Assembly: GCA_021442155.1 (NCBI GenBank)
Contig: CM038232.1
Location: 65,701,555 to 65,765,554 of the forward strand
Direction of reading: 5' to 3'
DNA length: 64,000 nucleotides
Source of the DNA: Cymbidium sinense
Lineage: Eukaryota; Streptophyta; Magnoliopsida; Asparagales; Orchidaceae
In this document: one piece after another, positions 25,590 through 34,892 of the stretch
Layout: every line of letters starts with the position of its first letter
Numbering within the stretch: the first letter of the stretch is position 1
Notes under the pieces: model-generated
Databases searched by the model: none
What the model saw: only the letters and a program-made list of their open reading frames with translations
Told to the model about the DNA's origin: nothing
Program-made: the position numbers and the translations under genes

Positions 25590-26540
25590 CAAAAGAAAAG
25601 ATAAAAGAAAATGAAAAGAAGAAGGAAAGTCCAAGTACACAAGAAAGAAGAATTGAAGAAGAATTGATCTATCACATTCCACCCCAGTTCATTCCATCAT
25701 ATGGACATGTGGGTAGAATGGCTCAACCTCCAGGGCAGGTAGAGGTAGCAGAGGCATTCAGAGGTGGGAGACCCCTAGTTGGCCTTGACCAATAGAGGTC
25801 ATGTTCAGTTCATAGGAGTACCTATTCATAGACTTGGAATCCAACTCGGGAGGATGAGTCAATGTGATTAGTATACAACCCCTCTCGGGGTTCCATTGGA
25901 GGTGACTTTTGATCCAGCCAGAGATGAAGACCAGGCCTCCAAGAAACAAAGTATTTGAATGTTTATGTGAAACTATTCAAGTTGGAACCTTAGCTCTTAC
26001 CTCACATCTTAGAAAGTTGAAGGTTTAGTAGTTAAGGAAGTCCCTAAGTCTTCCAGTGACATGAAGCAAAAGGTTCTTTTGGGTTCATCATCCTCAAGTC
26101 AGAACTGATGTAGGACTTGAGGAAGATACTTTAAAGAATTAATGGAATTACCTTTTGACTTTTACTCACCTTGTGTTCAAAATCTTATAGAAGGTTTAGT
26201 TCCTCACACTTGGTAAGCATAGAAAAAAAATTATGGAACAATGGAAGCATAATCAAGAAGCGGGACTAGGATTTGCGGGTTGGTCGATGATGATGAAGAT
26301 TATTGCCAAGTTGTTACCAATCATTTGGAATCTGATAGGTTCTTCTCACACATCCCCAACTCTTATGAGAATGTGTGTTTAGAAACTTTAGATGACCCAG
26401 ATGATCTCCAAGTCAAAGAGGCACCACCAGAATTTGAAGAGAAGATTCATTCAACAATCGACAAGCTAAAGAAATCAACCTCGGATAAAAAATCCTCGAT
26501 ACATCGGTTCATTTCTTTGAATGAAGAAGAAACTTAACAG
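25590..26540 (+). pseudogene. Linker between protease and reverse transcriptase
   Basis: Continuation of the pol reading direction with many stops. One open piece at 26280-26537 is acidic and lysine-rich (DDDEDYCQVV, DDPDDLQVKEAPPEFEEKI) and ends in LNEEET, as in the variable linker before RT of Tat elements. A run of lysine codons lies at 25570-25630. No catalytic motif. Confidence 0.55.
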
Positions 26541-27270
26541 TTAGGCTATTAATTGAGTTTAAAAGCTTTGCATGGAGTTATGAAGAAATGCAAATTATCT
26601 CTAATGTAGTCCACATGCTAGCAATAGACCCTAATGTTACCCTATTAAGCAAGCTCCTAGATGCATGCGATTAGAAATTAAACAACAGGTCATTTCTGAT
26701 GTCAAGAAACTGATCGATGTTGGTTTCATCAGGGAAGAAAAATATCCTACCTAGTTACCTAGTGTCATCTTAATTAAGAAGAAGAATGGCCAAATACACA
26801 TTTGCGTCAATTTTAGGGACTTAAACAAGGAATGTCCTAAGGATGAGTTTCCTTTTCCTATACCAGAATTAATGGTGGACATCGCCTCATCTCATGAGGT
26901 CTTCTCTTTCATGGATGGATCATCCGCTATAACAAGATGTCTCTTAAGATGAAAAGAAATATTACTTTGAACCGATCAAATCTTTCTTTATAGGGTCATG
27001 CCTTTCGACCTTAAAAATGTTGGTGCTACATACCACGGGCCATGACTTCAGATCTTCAATGAACTCATCCATCATGTTGAGTGCTACGTTGATGATCTAG
27101 TAGTCAAAGCTAGAAAAAGGAAGACCACCTCTTTGACTTGAGAGTAGTTTTTTGTTAAGATAATATAACCTCAAGATGAATCCCACGAAGTGTGCATTTG
27201 AGTCACTTGGAAATTCCTTGGGTTTGTTGTTCACAGGAATAGAAATAGATCGAAAAGATCAAAGCTATCT
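26541..27270 (+). pseudogene. Reverse transcriptase domain remnant
   Basis: Ty3/gypsy RT, which copies the element RNA into DNA. Recognisable parts in order: PIKQAPRCMRLEIKQQVISD (about 26643-26700), KKKNGQIHICVNFRDLNKEC (26778-26837) with PKDEFPFPIPELMVDIASS after it, FSFMDGSS (26907-26930), VMPFDLKNVGATY (26995-27033), and the catalytic YVDD at 27085-27096 followed by LVVKA. The FMDG and YVDD aspartates are present. Stops and frame changes occur between these blocks, so it is dead. Closely related to the minus-strand copy at 57420-58250. Confidence 0.9.
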
Positions 27271-27860
27271 TAGAAATGCCACCTCTAGAGTTTAACTCAA
27301 CTTCAATCCTTTCAAGGATGGTGGCATATCTAAGATGCTTTATCTCAAACTTATCAGGATATGCAAGCCATTCTTAGCACTTGTCAAAAGGATGCCAAGT
27401 TCAAGTGGGATGATAAGTGTGCGCATTTGAAGACATCAAATACTTGGTGAAGCCGGTTCTAGTAGCCTCTATCCCGGGCAGGCCATTGATCCTTTACACT
27501 GTTGCATTAGATGACTCTCTCGGTGCTCTATTGGCCCAAGCCAATGACGAGGGGAAGGAAAATGCTCTCTACTACCTCAGCCATCGTCTAATCCCTACTG
27601 AAGCAAACTATCAATGGCCTGCCCAAAATAGGGGCTACTAGAAGCAACGACATTATATGCTTTCTCATAAGGTGAACTTGATCTCTCGCACCAATTCACT
27701 GTAGTACCTCATGACACGACCAATGCTTTCCAAACTTTTGGCTCATTGGTCCATGATACTCTCACAATTTGATATCACTCTTGTATCCCTTCATGCAGTA
27801 AAAGGAAAGGCACTAGCAGATTTATTAGCAACACACTCACTTCTGTTGATTCTCGCTTCG
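27271..27860 (+). pseudogene. Gypsy RNase H domain remnant
   Basis: Connection and the first, retroviral-like RNase H domain that would remove RNA from the RNA:DNA hybrid. The clearest part is 27417-27641: AFEDIKYLVKPVLVASIPGR, LILYTVALDDSLGALLAQAN, and ENALYYLSHRLIPTEANYQW. A further stretch to 27860 (LISRTNSL- and KGKALADLLATH-like) is typical of the end of this domain. The catalytic first Asp is not obvious (LYTVALDDS); frame changes at about 27640. Inactive. Confidence 0.85.
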
Positions 27861-27873
27861 CGATGATCTCCCG

Positions 27874-28345
27874 ATGAGAACAAATCAAAACTTAGAGGCA
27901 ACACCATGGGAGATGTATTTTGATGGTGCTTCTTTTCTTAAAGGTGAAGCACCACGATCTATTCTCCCAGGAAAGGTAGGGGTAGGAATAGTTCTTCTAA
28001 CTCCAAACCATGATGTGATGAGATTCTCATACTATCTTTCCAACCCCTGCACCAACAATAAAGCCAAGTATGAGGCTTTGATTGTCGATTTGGAGTTAGC
28101 CATCACTATCAGTGTCAAGAGCATCAACATCTTTGGGGATTCTCAGTTGGTCATCAACTAGATTGTCGGTCTTACCAGTTCATCAAGCCCAAGCTTCGTC
28201 ATTACTACGAGTATACCATGAAGCTGTTGGCCCAGATTCCTTAAGTCACTATCTACAAGGTTCCCCGAGCAGAGAATGTAGTAACAAATGCCTTGGCTAA
28301 ACTTGCCAAAGAGTTGGCACGTCCAAAAAATGAGTCCATTTAAAT
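27874..28345 (+). pseudogene. Archaeal-type second RNase H (aRNH), Tat lineage marker
   Basis: A second RNase H of archaeal type downstream of the gypsy RNase H, the hallmark of the plant Tat/Ogre lineage. It reads WEMYFDGASF (27907-27936), then CTNNKAKYEALIVDLELAI (about 28051-28107), INIFGDSQLVIN (28126-28158), and KVPRAENVVTNALAKLAKEL near the end. Asp of YFDGAS, Glu of AKYEAL and Asp of FGDSQ are present, but the last catalytic position reads TNALAKL where DALAKL is usual, so one metal ligand is lost. A stop follows LVIN. Compare the minus-strand copy at 56416-56880, whose motifs are intact. Confidence 0.9.
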
Positions 28346-28429
28346 AAGGGTCCAAAATTGACAAGTATTATCCCTTATTGATGTTAAACTCATCAAGAGA
28401 CTTTCTCTAGAAGGGCAAGTTATCATTGC

Positions 28430-29550
28430 TAAAATGGACAAGGAGCTAGATTGGAGGCAACCGTTCGTAGATTACTTAAACACTGGCAAACTACCTCAAG
28501 AGAAATCTTAAGCCCATCAGGTGAAATAGAGAGCTTTGTCCTATGCTCTTGTTGATGGCACCGCTTTGACCCTTGACCATGGTTATGTTGTTTTGAACCG
28601 GCATATGTAAGGTACATAGTTCACAGAGCTCATCAATCCATGAAGATGAAGATCAAAAGACTTGGATACTACTAGCCTTCTATGATCTGATTGCATGGAT
28701 AGCTAGAGATGCCAAGATCACGGTTGTGGTCCTCCACCAACCACCCAACATTCTACACCCTACTTGGCTTCATGGCCATTTGAGTGTTGTACCGACAGTC
28801 TCATCGATCCTTCTTCCAAGGGCATCGATTCATCTTAACTTCTACCGACTACTTTTCCAAGTGGGTAAGCCATCCCACTCGAGAGGTCAACTCACCATGT
28901 GCTTCAATTTTTTCAGAACCATATCATATATAGGTTTGCCTCAATGAATTATATCCGATAATGGTAGCATTCAAAAGCATGAAGATCATTTTAGAATACA
29001 CGATAGATTGGAGATACTCCACCATCTACTACCCGAGCTAATGGTTTAGTAGAAGCATTCAACAAAACTCTCATCCAGATATAAAGAAGACTCTTGATGA
29101 TAACAAATGATAGGAACGAGAAGTTGAAGCTCAGGCCTACACCACATACCAACTCCAACTCAATTCCCCATTTTTTTCTTAGTGTATGGGTCCAAGCCAT
29201 TCTTCCCTTAGAAGTCCAACTCCATCACTAAGGATAGCATTGGGTAACAAGATCACTACTGAGGAATGCAAAGTTATGTTAGAAGAGCTCGAAGGTTTGG
29301 AGGAGGTGCTACGGGCATGCCAAAAATCAGTTATAAGGCCAAAATGATTCAAGCTCACAAGTGGTCAGGTCTTTAGTGGGAGAACTTGTGTTAGTCTAAG
29401 GAGACCAATTGTTGCCCCAAAGATGGGAGGCAAGTTTGAACCCACTTGGGAAGGCCTATGTCATAGAAGGCCTACCAAGGAGGATCTTATCGACTTATTG
29501 ATTGTAAGGGAAATGCAATTAATGGGCTATCTAAAAAATATTACCCATGA
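28430..29550 (+). pseudogene. Integrase remnant
   Basis: Remains of the enzyme that would insert the element DNA. A zinc-binding N-terminal part is seen as IVHRAHQSMKMKIKRLGYY (about 28615-28672). The core has TDYFSKWV (28845-28870), IISDNGS after a frame change (28949-28970) and STIYYPRANGLVEAFNKTL (about 29017-29073), which supply the D, D and E of the catalytic triad. The C-terminal part ends with GKFEPTWEGPYVIEG-like sequence and NAINGLSKKYYP before a stop at 29548-29550, as in other Tat integrases. Several stops. It directly precedes the 3' repeat region. Confidence 0.85.
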
Positions 29551-29639
29551 AACAAAACTTATTTAAAAATAATCATTAATAAAAGAACAAAATTTGATTC
29601 CATTCATCAAATATTTTTTTCTTTCGAAGTGTTATTTGC

Positions 29640-31920
29640 TTATCTTGCGAATCCCATGGCAGGTGTTTAGTGTCCCCGGTGGCATCTATCCCTCTTTCAC
29701 AATCTCCGATGCTTTTAGAATAGGTGTAAGAGGAGAGGCATCTATTTCATTAGCATAACTAAGTTAGGTGTGAGAGAACACATCCTTTCTTAGTGGGAAT
29801 TCTTGTTTGCCATCCATGGCATCATTTCATAATTCTCCGTGTTTTAAGGTAGGTGTAAGTCCCCAGGAGGCATCCTATTCTTTTAACATACACAAAATAA
29901 ACATAAATCTTTTTTATAGCTATTTTGATGTGGGAGCCCCTTGGCACTCACTCATTAGTTGCTCTAGGTGAGTCTACATGCTACCTGTAGTATGTCACCC
30001 AGTGGTCATTTGTTGGAGGATGTGAGTCCCCGCTTTCTTCTGATCATTGCAAACTAAGAGCCTTGTTGTGGTATGCTTTCCTTATAATGAGCTACCTCAT
30101 GTTGACTTTAGAAGATGTGAGTCCCATGCTTTCTTCTTGAACTAGCCATCATGCTCTAACTAGGTAGTATATTTGAGGTTTAGGATAAGTCCCAGGCTCC
30201 TTTCTCTTGACTACTTTTGAGTTGATATAAGTCCCCCAGTGGCACTTTCTTGGTCACCCTAGGTCGGATAGCAAGCGAAGGCAGTATCGACAATCAGTTT
30301 CTATAGGAGGATGTGAGTCCCGAGCTTTCTTCTAGGTTGATTATGCAAATGAGCACCTTAGGTTGGTTGATGTTTCTTGTGAAGGTGACTCACAGGTACA
30401 CCACTCTTGGCAGATGTGAGTCCTCTTGCTTTCTCCTTGAGTTGGACACTGAATACCTATTGGATAAATGACTAGCCATGTCATCTTCTCCAGGGTGTTG
30501 GATTAAGTCCTTACCGACCCCATCCCCTATGTGCACTCTATTTAGATCAAGTCCTTTGTAACCCCATTTATACACTACCCGAGTTACTTTTGGATTGGAT
30601 AGTCCCCCTTTCTTAGTAGCCACCCCCGTGGTTAGAAAATTTGTTCAGAGGATGCACATATTCTCTCTTGGTTTAGTAAATCTGAGATAAGTCTAAGCTG
30701 ATATAAGCTCCTTCTCAGTTTGATCCCTCACAAACTAACAGGGTCCATGATAAAATAACTAAAATAAAATAAACAAAATTAATTCTCTTGTGGATTAGGA
30801 ATTCAAGCCCCAAAGGGCCCCTTTTTCCAAACAGGCATCCTATCTTTAAATGTCGGTAGAACTCCCTATAGGAATTGCGACTACGAGTTGAGATAAATCC
30901 TGTCACTCCATAATCACCCTTAGGTCAGGTTCAATCTATTTTTCCATAAGCAGGTTACCCCGACAATCATTCTACTTTGAAAGATATAAGACTATGACGC
31001 ATTCTTTCTAGCATGATTGTCATAAATGACAGTCTAGGTCGGGTTGATTTGTTGCCCAAAGCACCGTCACGATTTTTTCTAGTGGAAGATGTGAGTCCCG
31101 AGCTTTCTTCTCTTCAATTGATCATTCGAAGGCACTCCTTTGGTTGGATAGTTCTCCCATCGGTCGGGAAGCTACTCCCTTTGGTTCAATAAATCTAAGA
31201 TAGGTCTAAGCTTCTATAAGCTCCTTCTCAGTGTGATCCATCATAAACCAACAGAATCCATCAAAATAAATTAAAAAAATGAAATTAATCTTTTAACTAT
31301 TCTCGAGCTGATCTAAGTCCCCTAGTGGTATTCACTCAATAGTCAACCCTAGGTCGGGCTTATTTGTTGCCGAAAGCAACTGATTACCCCAGTGGTTTCT
31401 TATCTCTAGAAGATGTGAGTCCCCATCCTTTCTTCTTAAGAATTGACCATTGCATACCAAAAGGCATTTCTCCATGGTTAGATAGTCCTACCTTATGGTT
31501 GGTAGACTATTCCCTTTGAATTGGTAAATGAGTTAAGTCTAGGCCCATGGCCTCTCTAGTTCATCGCAAACCAATAGGATCCATCATAATCAAAATAAAC
31601 AAATTTAAAAATGAAAATTAATCTTTGACTATTCTTGAGTTGATCTAAGTCCCCCAATGGTATTCACTCAATAGTCAGCCCTAGGTTTGGTTCAATTTGT
31701 TTCCTTTTAATAGCTTGAATACTCATCCCACTTTGAGGATGTAAGTCTTCTTTCTTCCTAGTACTTACCAAAGGCATCTCTTTGGTTGGTTAGTCCTACT
31801 ATGTGTTTAGTAGACTACCCCTTTGGATTGGTAAATCTGAGATAGGTCTTAGCCTCTATGGCTCTTATTTAGTACAACCCACCACAAACCAATAAGGTTC
31901 TTCATCTAAAAATTCAAATC
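29640..31920 (+). repeat. 3' untranslated tandem repeats, about 325 bp period
   Basis: A repetitive non-coding zone between pol and the 3' LTR. The phrase GATGTGAGTCCC recurs at 30019, 30114, 30310, 30413 (variant), 31088, 31412 and 31738 (variant); the last three are spaced 324 and 326 bp. The phrase AAATCTGAGATA-GTCT recurs near 30672, 31191, 31525 and 31832, and CTAAGTCCCC-AGTGG near 30226, 31313 and 31645. So the right half consists of about four units of some 310-340 bp, and the left half is more scrambled. Such hypervariable 3' repeats are known in Tat/Ogre elements. Confidence 0.8.
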
Positions 31921-31948
31921 TAACAAAAATTCAAAATAAATTCAACTT

Positions 31949-32114
31949 TCTCCCCTAGTGGAGATCTCTCTTTAGTGAGATTCAAATCAAATCAAACCTT
32001 TCATCTCCTTGTAGATGACTTGAACCTACTTCCCTAGTGAAAAGTTCACATTATATCCTTTAGTGGATTTCTTCTCTCTCTTATGTCTTGGACATAAGCA
32101 GTGCCACATTGCAC
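31949..32114 (+). repeat. Cluster of seven short hairpins before the 3' LTR
   Basis: Small inverted repeats follow one another: TCTCC/CCTAGT/GGAGA (31949-31964), TCTC/TTTAGT/GAGA (31967-31980), TCATCT/CCTTGT/AGATGA (32001-32018), TGAAC...GTTCA around CCCTAGT (32021-32048), ATCC/TTTAGT/GGAT (32055-32068), CTTATGTC/TTG/GACATAAG (32080-32098) and GTGC/CACATT/GCAC (32101-32114). The loop is nearly constant in five of them while the arms differ. Function unknown. Confidence 0.65.
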
Positions 32115-32241
32115 TAAGCTCGGGATTCTTTCTATTCTTTGGATTAAGGACAGATTGTTTCTATAATTGCTTATGATCTTCTAGTGTTGTTGATCATTGG
32201 TCAATGTCGTGTGTTGTCGTCACACACACTATTTTGCCCTT
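32115..32241 (+). other. Junction before the 3' LTR without visible polypurine tract
   Basis: The last bases before TGTTGACC are CACACACACTATTTTGCCCT, pyrimidine-rich rather than purine-rich. A polypurine tract is expected here as primer for plus-strand DNA. Either it decayed, or the true LTR edge differs. Confidence 0.5.
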
Positions 32242-32679
32242 TGTTGACCTCATTTTAGAATGAGCTCAACCCTCCATCTTAGACATATGACTTCTCTTAG
32301 ACTTTAAGAGTTCCTTAGTCTTAAGACACATCTAGTGATTAGATGGACACTCCAACCTAACCCTAGAAGACTTAGAAGAGTTAGCCACAGGAATAGGTCA
32401 TGCCTTAAGAGTGTTAGGAAAATTTCTTACCCTTTACCTTAAACCAATCCTCACTTTCCCTCTCTCATGTCAAACCCCAAATCAATTATATTTGATTTTC
32501 TCCAAACTCAATTCAATTTCATGATTCAGTTCCATGATTGAACTCCATGATTGAAATCCATGATTGAAATCCATGATTAAAAAATCCATCAAAATTCCTA
32601 AGTCCAAATTTTTCCTAAGTCCTTTCCCTAAAGGACTTAGCAAAATCATGATTCAAACCTATTCAAACTTTGAGATTTT

Positions 32680-33300
32680 CTCATGATCATTTATATTCTC
32701 ATTTATATTCACATATATAAATGAAATATAAATTCAAACCCACCAAATCAAATTCAAAATTCCAAATCAATTCAAGAAGTTTTCTTAAGTCCCTTTAATC
32801 TTCCATTAAAGGACTTAGCCAAAACCAACTTTAAATCTTCATCAAACCTATTCAAATCCTAGGGATTTTCACAAAACTTATTTATATTCTCATTTATATT
32901 CACATATATGAATGAAATATAAATATAAATCAATCAAATCAAACCCTCAAATTAAATTTCAAATTTAAAATCCTTAAAATTCCCTTAAATCCCTTAATTT
33001 TCCATTAATGGATTTTACCTAAACCTTGATCAAACCTATTCAGACTCATGGGATTTTCTCAAATCTAATTTATATTCTCATTTGTATTCTCATATATAAT
33101 TGAAATATAAATATAAAGCAATCAAATCCAATTCAAAAATTAAATTTCAAATTAAAAGTTTCTTTAAATCCTTTAAATTCCCTTTAATGGATTTAACCTA
33201 AATCATGATTAAACTTTTTCAAATTCTTGAAATTTTCTCATGAGCAATTTATATTCTCATTTATATTCACATATATAAATGAAATATAAATTCAAACAAT
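32680..33300. repeat. About 183-bp tandem repeats inside LTR copy 3
   Basis: Four units with ATTTATATTCTCATTT landmarks near 32690, 32880, 33068 and 33247. Just before, at 32516-32580, the short phrase CCATGATTGAA(A/C)T is repeated about four times. Confidence 0.7.
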
Positions 33301-33639
33301 CAAAACCTATTCCAAAAATCAAACTCAAATTCACTCAAAATCAAATCTAAGCCTTTCAAGCCAAAATCTTGAACTTAGCCAAATCACTTTCAAATCAAGC
33401 CAAACCCTTGATTTTCTCTCATGGTTCAATCAACCCTACAATCATGAGCTCATATATAAATCCAAACTTTAATCATTCAATCAAAACCTAATTCAAAAAT
33501 CAAACCCAAGACTCCTTCATATTCTCCCTTTGAATATGGAATTTTCAAATGGATCAAAACTCTTTTGACTTCAAACAACTCATAAATGGATTTATATTTC
33601 AATTATGAGTCTATATACAAGATCAATCAACTTCAAATT

Positions 33640-34470
33640 AAGCATTGACCAAGCCATTTGACCCACTTAGGCTCACTTGACCCAAAGTGACCTAAAGTAT
33701 CCTTATGAGCCAACTTTTGATCCTAACCAAATTGGACTAAACTAAACTCATATACCCTCATCATGATCAAAATCATCATGGGATGATCAATCAATCAAAT
33801 TAGGTCAAACCAAGTCAAACCTAATGGTTTGAAACACATAACCTAAAATGAAACCTTACATAGCCAAATTCCACCATAGGCCAAATTGATTGAAACCATT
33901 GATCTAAGTTCACTCATGACCTATGTTTGAACTTGACCAAGCAAACATTTGAGCCTAACCTAGCCCAATTGGCCCACTTGACCCAAGTTGGCCCGTTTTG
34001 ACCTAAAGGGTCAAAATGTATCAAAACTTGATCTAAGACAAATTGATTGAAACCAATGGGTCAAGTCCATCCCAAATCACTTGTGGAACTTGGCAAAAGC
34101 CTCAATTACAAGAGACTAGCCCAATTGACCTTAGACCTAAAGGGGTCATGTTGAGCCAAAATTGAACTTAACCCATATTGATTGGAAACAAAGATGCCAA
34201 TCCACTCCAAATGATTAACCAAACCTAAACCTACCCTTGACCTACCTCAAATAGGTCAAATGGGTCAACTTGACCCATTTGACCTAAATGAAGTCATATG
34301 AGCCAAAACCAAATATATACCAAATTGAATCAAACCAAAGCCACCAAAATATTTCAAATGGTAATATGAACTTGTCCCAACCATTGGTTTGACCCAATTT
34401 GACCAATTGGTCAACTTGACCCAAGTTGACCCATTTTGACCTAAATGGGTCAACATGAGCCAAACCCCAT
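33640..34470. promoter_or_regulatory. TTGAC/GTCAA-dense zone with 35-bp palindrome, LTR copy 3
   Basis: The densest part is 34235-34460, where I count about a dozen or more TTGAC or GTCAA cores within some 220 bp. At 34252-34286 lies the same 35-bp perfect palindrome as in LTR copy 2 (17-base arms beginning TAGGTCAAATGG, one centre base). W-box function is inference. Confidence 0.45.
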
Positions 34471-34871
34471 CAAATGGATTCCAAATCTAATTAAACTTGG
34501 CGAAAACTAGTTTCTCCACTTACCCAACATATCCAAAGTGGAAAAATAGCAAAATGATCATTCTACCCCTAGGCCATAGAACAAATTTTGGCCTAGCCCA
34601 TGGGTATTTTGGTCATACCCTCTTCACAATCACTTGAGGCTTTTCTAAAAGCTCAAGGGGACTTAGTGTTGAGTGGTGCACCCAACCCATTGGGTTTGGC
34701 CCATTTGGCCCATAGACCGACCATAGCCAAATTGAGTTTCAAAGTTCCCTCTAGCTTAATTTGATGCACATGGGAGGTTGGCAATCCACTCACACCATGG
34801 CTGCACACCTAAACAACCCTCCCAATCTAGTTAATTGGATCAAAATGGCAGGTGTGGCCATCCGATTGCCA

Positions 34872-34892
34872 TAGGGGAGATATACTCCCCTA
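34872..34892. repeat. Perfect hairpin TAGGGGAG-ATATA-CTCCCCTA in LTR copy 3
   Basis: Eight-base arms (34872-34879 and 34885-34892) around ATATA. The counterparts in LTR copy 1 (about 7486) and copy 2 (about 13424) keep ATATACTCCC but have imperfect arms. Confidence 0.6.
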
